A stretch of DNA of 64,000 nucleotides from Sulfitobacter marinus (lineage in GTDB: Bacteria > Pseudomonadota > Alphaproteobacteria > Rhodobacterales > Rhodobacteraceae). A model generated the notes under the pieces. It ran no database searches and was not told where the DNA came from. It was given only the letters and a program-made list of their open reading frames with translations. Shown here one piece after another: positions 45,284 to 54,376 of this stretch (positions are counted from its first letter, which is position 1; each line of letters begins with the position of its first letter). A program made the position numbers and the translations under genes. The stretch is from positions 496,001-560,000 of the forward strand of contig NZ_FPAJ01000002.1 in NCBI RefSeq assembly GCF_900116285.1. The letters run 5' to 3'.

Positions 45284-46615
45284 ATGGATCTTTACGACAG
45301 TCAACGGTCGATGCGCCACATGCGCAAGCTTGCGATGCAGCGCGGCGTTGTGGCCATTTTAGATGTGGGCAGCTCGAAAATCGCCTGCCTTGTCCTGCGG
45401 TTTGACGGGGCCAGCCCCATTTCGGAAGAGGGCGAGATCGGATCGCTTGCCGGGCAATCGGGGTTCCGCGTCATTGGTGCAGCGACCACCCGTTCACGCG
45501 GTGTGCGCTTTGGTGAAATTTGCGCGATGCAAGAAACCGAACGTGCCGTGCGGACCGCCCTTCAGGCCGCGCAAAAGATGGCCAACATCCGTGTGGATCA
45601 CGTGATCGCCTGTTTCTCGGGGGCCGAACCGCGCAGCTATGGCTTGGATGCGCAGATTGATCTGGAAGGGCAGGTCGTGTCCGAACAGGACGTGGCGCAG
45701 GTCTTGGCCAGTTGCGACGTTCCCGAATACGGCGAGAACCGCGAAGTGTTGCACGCGCAGCCCGTGAACTTTGCCATTGATAACCGGTCGGGCCTGTCTG
45801 ACCCGCGCGGGCAGTTGGGCAATGCGCTGTCGGTCGATATGCACATGCTGACCGTCGATGCCGCCGCCGTGCAGCATCTTGCACATTGTATTAAACGCTG
45901 TGATCTCGAACTGGCGGGGATCGCGTCCTCCGCCTATGTGTCGGGCATTTCGTCGCTGGTGGAAGACGAACAGGAACTGGGCGCTGCCTGTATTGATCTG
46001 GGCGGCGGGTCCACATCCGTTTCGATCTTTATCCGCAAACACATGATATACGCCGACAGCGTGCGCATGGGCGGAGATCACATCACATCCGATATTTCGA
46101 TGGGATTGCAGGTGCCGACCAATAACGCGGAACGGATCAAGACATTTTATGGCGGGGTTCACGCCACTGGGATGGATGACCGCGAGATGATCGATATCGG
46201 CGGCGACACAGGCGACTATGAACATGACCGTCGCACCGTGAGCCGGGCCGAGCTGATCGGCATTATGCGTCCGCGTGTAGAAGAGATTTTGGAGGAAGTG
46301 CGCGCCCGTCTGGACGCAGCAGGGTTTGATCATTTGCCGAGCCAGCAGATTGTTTTGACCGGTGGCGGCAGCCAGATCCCCGGCCTTGACGGGTTGGCGT
46401 CCAAAATATTGGGCCATCAGGTCCGCCTTGGCCGTCCGTTGCGCGTGCACGGGTTGCCACAGGCCGCGACCGGACCGGGCTTTGCCTCGGCTGTGGGGTT
46501 GGCGCTGTTTGCGGCCCACCCGCAGGATGAATGGTGGGATTTCGACATTCCAGCAGACCGCTATCCGGCACGTTCGTTAAAGCGCGCGGTCAAGTGGTTT
46601 AGAGACAACTGGTAA
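45284..46615 (+). CDS. ftsA: Cell division protein FtsA
   Basis: 443-residue actin-fold ATPase that tethers FtsZ to the membrane. Phosphate-1 loop AILDVGSSKIACLVLR near residue 20, IDLGGGSTSVSIF near 225, ILTGGGSQIPGL near 355, and a C-terminal amphipathic helix RSLKRAVKWFRDNW as membrane anchor. Directly follows ftsQ. A separate 175-bp gap leads to ftsZ. Confidence 0.97.
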   Translation: MDLYDSQRSMRHMRKLAMQRGVVAILDVGSSKIACLVLRFDGASPISEEGEIGSLAGQSGFRVIGAATTRSRGVRFGEICAMQETERAVRTALQAAQKMANIRVDHVIACFSGAEPRSYGLDAQIDLEGQVVSEQDVAQVLASCDVPEYGENREVLHAQPVNFAIDNRSGLSDPRGQLGNALSVDMHMLTVDAAAVQHLAHCIKRCDLELAGIASSAYVSGISSLVEDEQELGAACIDLGGGSTSVSIFIRKHMIYADSVRMGGDHITSDISMGLQVPTNNAERIKTFYGGVHATGMDDREMIDIGGDTGDYEHDRRTVSRAELIGIMRPRVEEILEEVRARLDAAGFDHLPSQQIVLTGGGSQIPGLDGLASKILGHQVRLGRPLRVHGLPQAATGPGFASAVGLALFAAHPQDEWWDFDIPADRYPARSLKRAVKWFRDNW

Positions 46616-46791
46616 CCCCAAGATGCAGTGCATCGGGGCAAATCAGGTAAGAATCGGCAAAAAAATGCCCAGATACTGTGTCAAAACTGTGTTTTTTGGG
46701 TGACGCATGCCGTTAACCTCTATACGCTAGGGGCAAATGAACGGACTAAATGCCCCGTGAGCGGGCAATAAATTTACAGGCGGATGGCACA

Positions 46792-48399
46792 ATGACATTG
46801 AATCTTTCCATGCCCGGACAGGGTGACCTGAAACCCCGGATCACCGTTTTCGGTGTTGGTGGCGCAGGCGGCAATGCCGTGAACAACATGATCGAGAAGA
46901 ACCTCGATGGCGTTGATTTCGTGGTTGCGAACACGGACGCGCAAGCGTTGCAGCAAGCCAAAGCAGAGCTTCGCGTTCAGCTGGGCATTAAGGTTACCGA
47001 AGGTCTGGGCGCTGGTGCACGGGCCTCTGTCGGGGCCGCCGCTGCCGAAGAAAGCATTGAGCAGATCGTTGATCACCTGGCTGGCGCGCACATGTGCTTT
47101 ATCACGGCTGGTATGGGCGGGGGCACCGGGACAGGGGCCGCGCCGATCATTGCACAAGCCGCACGTGAATTGGGTGTTCTGACCGTTGGTGTTGTGACCA
47201 AGCCGTTCCAGTTCGAGGGCAACAAGCGCATGCGTCAGGCCGAGGAGGGTGTCGAAGCCCTGCAAAAGGTCGTTGATACGCTGATCATTATTCCCAACCA
47301 GAACCTGTTCCGTCTGGCGAATGAAAAAACCACGTTCACCGAAGCGTTCAGCATGGCGGATGATGTGCTGTACCAAGGTGTTAAAGGCGTAACTGATCTG
47401 ATGGTCCGCCCCGGTCTTATCAATCTCGACTTTGCTGACGTTCGCGCCGTGATGGACGAAATGGGCAAGGCGATGATGGGCACAGGCGAGGCCGAAGGCG
47501 AAGATCGCGCGATCCAAGCCGCCGAGAAAGCCATCGCCAACCCGCTGCTGGACGAAATCAGCCTGCGCGGTGCCAAGGGTGTTCTGATCAACATCACCGG
47601 TGGCCACGATCTTACCCTGTTCGAACTGGACGAGGCGGCAAATCGCATCCGCGAAGAAGTCGACCCAGAGGCAAACATCATCGTCGGCTCTACGCTGGAC
47701 ACCGAACTGGGTGGCCTTATGCGCGTAAGCGTTGTCGCTACGGGTATCGATGCGGTTGATGTGAACACGGAAATGCCCGTGCCACGCCGGTCCATGTCGC
47801 AGCCTCTGCAACAAAAAACAGTACCTGCACCCGCCGCCGAGGAAGCCCCTCAGACTGTTGCGGTTCAAGAAGAATACGAAGACGAGCAGCCGCCGCTTTT
47901 TAGAGAAGCCGGGTCGACTGATACCGGCAATGACGATATTTTTGCCGAAGATGCAGGGCAAGCAGATGATCTGCCGCCCCCTGCCTATCGCCCCGAGGTG
48001 ACATCCTTGCAGCCGCGCCGCGAAGAAACGCACAACGCGCAAGATCAAGAAGCCTTTGTCGCGCCCCGTGCGCCAGCCCCCGGTACGCCATCGCCCGAAG
48101 CCTTGGCACGCCTGCGTGCCGCGGCTCAGAAAGCAGCGCCTGCAGCCGCTGGTCAGCAGCGTCCACAAGAACAACGCCCGCAACCTGCACCAGAGCAGAG
48201 CGAAAAGCGTTTCGGGATCAATTCGCTGATCAACCGGATGACCGGCCACAGCGAGCCAGAGGCGCAGCAGCGTCCGGCACGCCACCAGCCGCAAGTGCAA
48301 TCACGGGGTTCCTCCGCAGCGCCGCAACCGCGCGATTCCCATGACGAAGACCAAGAGCGTATCGAGATCCCTGCGTTCCTGCGTCGTCAGGCGAATTAA
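46792..48399 (+). CDS. ftsZ: Cell division GTPase FtsZ
   Basis: 535 residues from ATG 46792; the frame from 46750 adds 14 doubtful residues. GTPase core residues 10-320 ([40 protein letters not shown], and the T7-loop NLDFADV), then a long Pro/Gln/Ala/acid-rich linker of about 190 residues, and the conserved C-terminal peptide EIPAFLRRQ that binds FtsA. The long linker is common in Alphaproteobacteria. The leader has TATACG and a GTTAACC but no full CtrA box. A terminator follows. Confidence 0.98.
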   Translation: MTLNLSMPGQGDLKPRITVFGVGGAGGNAVNNMIEKNLDGVDFVVANTDAQALQQAKAELRVQLGIKVTEGLGAGARASVGAAAAEESIEQIVDHLAGAHMCFITAGMGGGTGTGAAPIIAQAARELGVLTVGVVTKPFQFEGNKRMRQAEEGVEALQKVVDTLIIIPNQNLFRLANEKTTFTEAFSMADDVLYQGVKGVTDLMVRPGLINLDFADVRAVMDEMGKAMMGTGEAEGEDRAIQAAEKAIANPLLDEISLRGAKGVLINITGGHDLTLFELDEAANRIREEVDPEANIIVGSTLDTELGGLMRVSVVATGIDAVDVNTEMPVPRRSMSQPLQQKTVPAPAAEEAPQTVAVQEEYEDEQPPLFREAGSTDTGNDDIFAEDAGQADDLPPPAYRPEVTSLQPRREETHNAQDQEAFVAPRAPAPGTPSPEALARLRAAAQKAAPAAAGQQRPQEQRPQPAPEQSEKRFGINSLINRMTGHSEPEAQQRPARHQPQVQSRGSSAAPQPRDSHDEDQERIEIPAFLRRQAN

Positions 48400-48431
48400 C
48401 TCGCCAAGACGATTTGACACATGATTGAAAA

Positions 48432-48456
48432 GGCCGTCCTTAGGGGCGGTCTTTTT
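48432..48456 (+). terminator. Rho-independent terminator after ftsZ
   Basis: GGCCGTCC / GGGCGGTC stem (two G-U pairs) with a TTAG loop and TTTTT, 33 bp after the ftsZ stop. Confidence 0.85.
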
Positions 48457-48543
48457 GCATTATGGGCCGCGAATCCCGTAGGAGATTGTAGCAGCAGGCG
48501 GCTGAAACTTTGTAACGTTATGCGAAAACCCGTGAGCTTTTTC

Positions 48544-48568
48544 ATTTAAAACTGATCACAGTTTAAAT
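48544..48568. promoter_or_regulatory. Operator-like inverted repeat upstream of lpxC
   Basis: ATTTAAAACTG-ATCA-CAGTTTAAAT, a 10-bp inverted repeat with one extra A, ending three bases before the inferred -35 of the TATAAT promoter. Confidence 0.5.
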
Positions 48569-48594
48569 GTATTAGGGCGATTTTCGGTCCATAT

Positions 48595-48600
48595 TATAAT
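48595..48600 (+). promoter_or_regulatory. -10 element of the lpxC promoter
   Basis: Perfect TATAAT, but with a weak -35 (TTAGGG at 48572, 17-bp spacing), about 155 bp upstream of lpxC. Confidence 0.5.
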
Positions 48601-48755
48601 TTGGAAACATGTGTTTATGCGGTTATGCGCGTGTTTGCGCCCAATTGTAACACTCATGTTTCAGACCGTAGCAATGATTGAATTGAGCATCCGGAACCCC
48701 GCCGATAGGAGATTGTTCACCTTACACAGACGTTTCCGACCATTTGGGGTTTCAC

Positions 48756-49679
48756 GTGCAGACAACGATTAAGACGGCAATCAGCTTTACCGGAAAGGGC
48801 CTTCACTCCGGCCTTCCCGCGACTGTGACGATCCGTCCGGCTGGTGCACATCATGGCATCTGGTTCTCCCGCTCGGATCTTGAAATTGGCGATCGTCTTA
48901 TTCCGGCGCGCTGGGATGCGGTAAACCGGTCCCCCTTGTGCACCAAGCTTGAAAACGAAGCGGGCGTGCAAGTGTCCACTGTTGAGCATTTGATGGCGGC
49001 GATTGCAGGTTGCGGTATTCACAACGCCCTGATCGAAATCGACGGCCCCGAGGTTCCGATCCTTGACGGCTCTGCGGCCCCTTTTGTGCGCGGCATCATG
49101 CAGCGCGGTGTGCGCGTCCTGTCTGCCCCAGTGATGGCATTCGAAGTGTTGAAATCCGTCACCGTGATGGATGGCGATGCATCTGCAACGATTGCGCCAA
49201 GCGATACGATGCGGATCGACTTTGAGATTGATTTCGTAGATGCCGCGATTGGACGTCAGCAAAAATCGCTGGTGATGAACAATGGTTCTTTCGCGCGCGA
49301 GCTTTGTGACAGTCGTACGTTCTGCCGTCAGGCGGATGTGGACGAGATGCAGGCCAACGGTCTGGCGCTTGGTGGGAATTCCGGCGAAAACGCTGTCGTG
49401 TTTGACGGTGACAAAGTTGTCAGCCCGGGCGGTCTGCGTCATGCGGATGAACCTGTGCGCCACAAGATGCTGGATGCCTTGGGTGACCTTGCCTTGGCAG
49501 GGGCCCCTTTGATCGGCCACTATAAAGGCGTGCGCGCGGGGCATTCGTTGACCAACACGCTTTTGCGGGCGTTATTCGCGACCCCGGGCGCTGTTCGTTT
49601 GATTGAATGTGATCCCGAGATGGCGCAGTGCTTGCCAGGCTATGGCCTTGTTTGGGATGAAATCCCCGAGGTTGCCTGA
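48756..49679 (+). CDS. lpxC: UDP-3-O-acyl-N-acetylglucosamine deacetylase
   Basis: 307-residue zinc deacetylase, the committed step of lipid A synthesis. Zinc-ligand and catalytic motifs: VEHLMAAIAGCGIHNA near residue 73, ILDGSAAPFV near 100, HKMLDALGDLAL near 235, and HYKGVRAGHSLTN near 260. The GTG at 48756 (VQTTIKTAISFTGKGLHSG, typical start) is preferred over a TTG at 48744. It has its own promoter, so it is separated from ftsZ by a terminator although adjacent in the cluster. Confidence 0.97.
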   Translation: MQTTIKTAISFTGKGLHSGLPATVTIRPAGAHHGIWFSRSDLEIGDRLIPARWDAVNRSPLCTKLENEAGVQVSTVEHLMAAIAGCGIHNALIEIDGPEVPILDGSAAPFVRGIMQRGVRVLSAPVMAFEVLKSVTVMDGDASATIAPSDTMRIDFEIDFVDAAIGRQQKSLVMNNGSFARELCDSRTFCRQADVDEMQANGLALGGNSGENAVVFDGDKVVSPGGLRHADEPVRHKMLDALGDLALAGAPLIGHYKGVRAGHSLTNTLLRALFATPGAVRLIECDPEMAQCLPGYGLVWDEIPEVA

Positions 49680-49867
49680 CCCTGCGCTGTTGAAGAGTTG
49701 AAACTCCTCTTCAGCTTAGTTACTCCTAGCTTCGAAGATCAAGTTGATAACGATAAGACTTTGTCTTGTGGGTTTAATCATCGTTTTGTTGCGTGATCTA
49801 TTGTGGTAGTCACCGGCAAAGTCGTATCACAATGCGTGGCTTGAATAATGAAGCGAGGGTTTAGGGC

Positions 49868-50740
49868 ATGACAATTGCAAAGTCGCGCAAGCGGTTGATT
49901 GGTGCGGTGGTTGTGATTGCTGCGTTGGGGGCGTGTGGTGGCCTGCAAGACACGGGTCGCATCACCAACAGCTTTTTCAACCCCCAAGAAATCCCGCTGG
50001 AAACCTATAGCGCCGAACAGATTTACGAGCGGGGCGAATTTGAACTGAATCGCAAACGCCCGGCGGAGGCCGCTGAATATTTCTCTGAGATCGAGCGGTT
50101 GTACCCCTATTCGGAATGGGCCAAGCGGGCGTTGATCATGCAGGCTTTTGCCTTTCACCAGGATCAGGATTACCCCAACAGCCGGTCGGCAGCGCAGCGG
50201 TTCATTGATTTCTTTCCCGATGATGACGATGCGGCCTATGCCAGCTATCTTCTCGCGCTCAGCTACTACGACCAGATTGACGAAGTCGGCCGTGATCAGG
50301 GGCTGACCTTTCAGGCGTTGCAAGCCTTGCGTCAGGTGATCGAAGTCTATCCCGACAGCGAATATGCGCGCTCTGCCGTGTTGAAATTCGATCTGGCATT
50401 TGACCATCTGGCCGCCAAGGAAATGGAAGTCGGGCGCTATTATCTGCGCCGTGATCACTACACTGCTGCCATCAACCGTTTCCGCGTCGTGGTCGAAGAT
50501 TTCCAAACGACTAGCCATACTGCAGAGGCGCTGCACCGTTTGGTCGAGGCATATCTGTCGCTGGGCCTGACCAACGAGGCACAGACCGCAGGTGCGATTT
50601 TGGGGCACAACTATCAGTCTACGGAATGGTACGAGGCCAGCTATAAGCTGCTGACCGGCAAAGGCTTGGAAATGCGATCGCTTGGGGACAACTGGCTGAC
50701 GGCAATTTATCGCCAGACCATCAAGGGCGAATGGATCTGA
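49868..50740 (+). CDS. bamD: Outer membrane assembly lipoprotein BamD
   Basis: 290 residues. Lipoprotein signal with lipobox AALGACGG (Cys23), then tetratricopeptide repeats typical of BamD/ComL (AEYFSEIERLYPYSEWAKRA near 75, FHQDQDYPNSRSAAQRFIDFF near 110, and a later copy). It is part of the Bam complex folding outer-membrane beta-barrels. Follows lpxC by 190 bp with SD GAGGG; recN is 37 bp downstream. Confidence 0.95.
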   Translation: MTIAKSRKRLIGAVVVIAALGACGGLQDTGRITNSFFNPQEIPLETYSAEQIYERGEFELNRKRPAEAAEYFSEIERLYPYSEWAKRALIMQAFAFHQDQDYPNSRSAAQRFIDFFPDDDDAAYASYLLALSYYDQIDEVGRDQGLTFQALQALRQVIEVYPDSEYARSAVLKFDLAFDHLAAKEMEVGRYYLRRDHYTAAINRFRVVVEDFQTTSHTAEALHRLVEAYLSLGLTNEAQTAGAILGHNYQSTEWYEASYKLLTGKGLEMRSLGDNWLTAIYRQTIKGEWI

Positions 50741-50777
50741 CGGGCGCGATCAAAGCGTCCCATATGGAAGTGGACCC

Positions 50778-52439
50778 ATGCTACGCGGCCTAGATATTTC
50801 CAATATGTTGATCATCGACCGGCTGGAGCTTGCGTTCCAGCCGGGTTTGAACGTTTTGACGGGCGAGACAGGGGCGGGCAAATCGATCTTGCTTGATAGC
50901 TTGGGCTTTGTATTGGGCTGGCGCGGTCGTGCCGATCTGGTGCGCCAAGGGGCAGATCAGGGCGAGGTCACGGCGTGGTTTGATCTGGGCAGTAGCCACC
51001 CAGCCCATGCCGTATTGGAAGAGGCCGGTTTGCCCGGCGGCTCGGAACTGATCCTGCGCCGGATCAATGCATCCGATGGCCGCAAAACCGCGTGGGTCAA
51101 TGATCGTCGCTGTTCTGGCGAAGTGTTGCGGGCGCTATCCGAAACGCTGGTCGAGCTGCACGGCCAACACGACGACCGCGGTTTGCTGGACCCCAAAGGT
51201 CACCGCGCGATTTTGGATGATTTTGCCAAGGCGTCGGGTTTGCGCGACAAGGTGCGGCAGGCTTGGTCTGCCCTTGCTGCGGCGCGCAAGGCTGCGACCA
51301 AGGCCGCTGAGGAACGCGATGCCATTGCCGCAGAAGAGGAATTCCTGCGCCATGCCGTGGGCGAGCTGGACAAGCTGAACCCGCAAGAAGGTGAAGAGGC
51401 GCAGTTGGATGCCCGCCGCCGTTTGATGCAAGGGGCCGAGAAGATCCGCTCGGACGTGGTGAACGCCTACGAAATGCTGGGGCAGGGCGGTGCTGAAACC
51501 CAGCTCGGCGATGCTTTGCGCTGGTTGGATGGTGTCGCTGATCGGGCTGATGGCACGCTTGAGGCCCCGATGGCCGCGCTGTCACGGGCGATGGTCGAAC
51601 TGGATGAGGCTATGGAAGGTGTCGTCGCTGCGATTGACACCATGTCGTTCAACCCAATTGAGCTGGAAGAAACCGAAGAACGCCTGTTTGCGATCCGCGG
51701 TCTGGCCCGCAAGCACGATGTACAGCCCGATGACCTGGCAGGCTTTGCCGATACATTGCGCGGCAAGCTGAATGCGCTTGATGCAGGCGAAGCGGCACAG
51801 GCCGAGTTGGAAAAAGCCGTGCGCGATGCACAAAGCGCATATGACGCGGCGGCTGATGCCCTATCAGCGGCCCGGTCCAAAGCTGCTGGCAAGCTGGACA
51901 AGGCCGTCGGCGCAGAGCTTGCACCGCTCAAGATGGAGCGCGCGGTATTCCAGACCCAGATCACCCCGGAGGCCGCAGGCCCCGAAGGCCGCGATGCGGT
52001 GTCATTTACCGTGGCCACCAACCCCGGTGCGCCCGCTGGTCCCTTGGGAAAGATCGCATCCGGTGGCGAGCTAAGCCGCTTTTTGCTGGCGCTGAAGGTT
52101 GTCCTGACTAAGGGTCAAAGCGGGCTCACGATGATCTTTGACGAAATCGACCGTGGCGTTGGCGGGGCGACTGCTGATGCGGTCGGGCGCAGGCTGGCCG
52201 CGCTGTCGCAAGGCGGGCAGGTGTTGGTGGTGACCCATTCGCCGCAGGTGGCTGCATTGGGCGCGCATCACTGGCGGGTGTCCAAGGCCGTGTCAAAGGG
52301 CATGACCCTGTCCACCGTCACCGCGTTGTCCGAAGCCGAGCGCGTTGACGAGGTCGCGCGCATGCTATCGGGCGATACGATTACAGAAGCAGCACGGGCC
52401 GCAGCGCGGGTGCTGTTGGGCGATCAATTTGCGGCCTAA
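50778..52439 (+). CDS. recN: DNA repair protein RecN
   Basis: 553-residue SMC-like ATPase for double-strand-break repair. Walker A TGETGAGKSILLDSL near residue 30, two long coiled coils (residues about 155-210 and 300-375), the ABC signature ASGGELSRFLLALK near 430 and Walker B MIFDEIDRGVGG near 455. SD GGAAG. Unlike uvrD, I see no LexA box in the short leader from bamD, so it is likely expressed with bamD. Confidence 0.96.
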   Translation: MLRGLDISNMLIIDRLELAFQPGLNVLTGETGAGKSILLDSLGFVLGWRGRADLVRQGADQGEVTAWFDLGSSHPAHAVLEEAGLPGGSELILRRINASDGRKTAWVNDRRCSGEVLRALSETLVELHGQHDDRGLLDPKGHRAILDDFAKASGLRDKVRQAWSALAAARKAATKAAEERDAIAAEEEFLRHAVGELDKLNPQEGEEAQLDARRRLMQGAEKIRSDVVNAYEMLGQGGAETQLGDALRWLDGVADRADGTLEAPMAALSRAMVELDEAMEGVVAAIDTMSFNPIELEETEERLFAIRGLARKHDVQPDDLAGFADTLRGKLNALDAGEAAQAELEKAVRDAQSAYDAAADALSAARSKAAGKLDKAVGAELAPLKMERAVFQTQITPEAAGPEGRDAVSFTVATNPGAPAGPLGKIASGGELSRFLLALKVVLTKGQSGLTMIFDEIDRGVGGATADAVGRRLAALSQGGQVLVVTHSPQVAALGAHHWRVSKAVSKGMTLSTVTALSEAERVDEVARMLSGDTITEAARAAARVLLGDQFAA

Positions 52440-52517
52440 AGCGCGAAGGCATAATGCGGGGGTTTTCCTAACGGCATCTGTGTCTTAGACAGGGTATAGC
52501 CTTTATCAAAAGTAGCC

Positions 52518-54203
52518 ATGCCCGTGAATCCGCGCCCCTATCTGACCCAGCAATATGATGTCGCTTGCAGCAAGGCGAGAACGGGCTGGGACGTGTTGCG
52601 TGAAAAGGGCCCCGGCAAGGTTACATTTTGGTTTATCGCCTTGATCGTGGGGATTGCAGCAGGTTTCGCAGCCTTGCTTTTTCGCAAGGGTATCAACCTG
52701 ATACAGGCGTTTCTTTACGGAACTGAAGATGTCGAACATCTGCACAGCTTTATTGGCAGTCTTGATTGGTATTGGGTCGTTCTGATCCCGACCATTGGCG
52801 GGCTAACTGTCGGGGTGATCTTGCATATATTTACGCGCGATGCCCGTGCGCGCAGTGTGGGCGACGTCATCTTGGGGGCGGCCATGCATGATGGCAGGGT
52901 TGAAGCCCGCGCTGGTCTTGCCTCGGCTGCCGCCTCCCTTATCACGCTGAGCACGGGGGGATCGTCGGGGCGCGAGGGGCCGGTTGTGCATCTTGCAGGT
53001 GTGATTTCGACCCTGATCAGCCGCCGGATTAACGCCAGCGGCATCACCGGCCGTGATCTATTGGGCTGTGCCGTAGCGGCGGGTGTGTCCGCCAGTTTTA
53101 ACGCGCCCATTGCCGGGGCGCTTTTCGCGCTCGAGGTCGTGTTGCGCCATTTCGCGGTGCATGCCTTTGCGCCTATCGTCATCGCCTCGGCTGCGGGGAC
53201 GGTGATCAACCGGATAGAATTTGGCGGCCTCACGGAATTTGCTCTGCCCACGGTTGGGGATGTCGCGTTTTACGCGGAATTGCCGGCGTTTCTGCTTTTG
53301 GGTCTAACCTGCGGGCTGGTGGCTGTGATCCTGATGCGCAGCATTTTCTGGGCCGAAGACATTGGCAACTATATTCAGGAAAAATCCAAGCTCCCCCGCT
53401 ATTTACGCCCCGCTGTTGCAGGCGCGTTGCTGGGCTGTATTGCGCTTTGGTATCCGCATATCATCGGCGTGGGGTATGAGACCACGACCAGGGCGCTGAC
53501 CGGTGATATGTTGCTGAACGAGGCATTCGTTTTCGCCGTGCTCAAGATCATCGCCGTGTCGATCACCTTAGGCGGGCGTATGGGGGGCGGGGTGTTTTCG
53601 CCCTCTCTTATGCTGGGGGCGTTGACGGGGCTGACCTTTGGCTTGATCGCAACGGGTGTGTTTCCCAATGTATCGGGGGTCACGTCGCTCTATGCTTTGG
53701 CGGGGATGGGGGCCGTGGCCGCCGCTGTCTTGGGCGCGCCCATTTCGACCACGCTGATTGTGTTTGAACTGACGGGCGATTGGCAAACCGGTTTGGCCGT
53801 GATGATCGCGGTCAGTATGTCCACGGCTTTTGCGTCGCGCATCGTCGATCGCAGTTTCTTTCTGACACAGATGGAGCGGCGCGGTGTGCATTTGGCAGCG
53901 GGGCCGCAGGCCTATTTGCTGGCGATGTTCATGGCTGCACGGATTATGCGCAGTCGTGATGACCCGAGGGCTGCCGATGATGATGCCTGCTGGGAGCTGA
54001 TCGGCGAGGGCACATATATCGATGGCACCGCCACCCTTGAGGCCGCGATGCCGATCTTTGAGCAATCAGGCCGTGCGTTCATTCCTGTCGTCACCCTTAG
54101 CGCTGATGCCCCGCCGGAATTGCTGGGCGCATTGTTCCATGTCGACGCGCTGAAAGCCTATAATCGCGCGCTCGCGGAAACCGCAGCTGAAGAACATTCC
54201 TGA
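52518..54203 (+). CDS. ClC-family chloride channel/transporter
   Basis: 561 residues. Many transmembrane helices over residues 35-430, the selectivity motif with the gating glutamate SSGREGPVVH near 152, the filter GGRMGGGVFSPSL near 353, and a C-terminal domain of about 120 residues that may be CBS-like. Moves chloride (or acts as a chloride/proton exchanger) in the inner membrane. Transcribed in the same direction as recN after 78 bp, but likely separate. Substrate and mechanism are not determinable from motifs alone. Confidence 0.9.
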   Translation: MPVNPRPYLTQQYDVACSKARTGWDVLREKGPGKVTFWFIALIVGIAAGFAALLFRKGINLIQAFLYGTEDVEHLHSFIGSLDWYWVVLIPTIGGLTVGVILHIFTRDARARSVGDVILGAAMHDGRVEARAGLASAAASLITLSTGGSSGREGPVVHLAGVISTLISRRINASGITGRDLLGCAVAAGVSASFNAPIAGALFALEVVLRHFAVHAFAPIVIASAAGTVINRIEFGGLTEFALPTVGDVAFYAELPAFLLLGLTCGLVAVILMRSIFWAEDIGNYIQEKSKLPRYLRPAVAGALLGCIALWYPHIIGVGYETTTRALTGDMLLNEAFVFAVLKIIAVSITLGGRMGGGVFSPSLMLGALTGLTFGLIATGVFPNVSGVTSLYALAGMGAVAAAVLGAPISTTLIVFELTGDWQTGLAVMIAVSMSTAFASRIVDRSFFLTQMERRGVHLAAGPQAYLLAMFMAARIMRSRDDPRAADDDACWELIGEGTYIDGTATLEAAMPIFEQSGRAFIPVVTLSADAPPELLGALFHVDALKAYNRALAETAAEEHS

Positions 54204-54320
54204 TCAAAGCAACTGCGATTCGTATCGATTATTGTGGCTGTGTCGAACACAGTTTCTGATTTGGGGTGAGATTGTTCACGAATTCAGCCCTCGAATGTTC
54301 AATTGTGTCAGAAATAAGCC

Positions 54321-54335
54321 TTAACAGAAGGTTAA
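54321..54335 (+). promoter_or_regulatory. CtrA-type box upstream of the RTX gene
   Basis: TTAA-N7-TTAA (TTAACAGAAGGTTAA), the full consensus of the alphaproteobacterial response regulator CtrA, 42 bp before the ATG at 54377. Confidence 0.65.
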
Positions 54336-54376
54336 TAACGACGTAGTTTTAGGCAAATTATTTTAGTGGAGATATT

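Larger units (their letters stand above)
48457..48755. other. Promoter region of lpxC
   Basis: About 300 bp without a gene, between the ftsZ terminator and lpxC. It carries an imperfect palindrome at 48544-48568 and a TATAAT at 48595. Confidence 0.6.
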
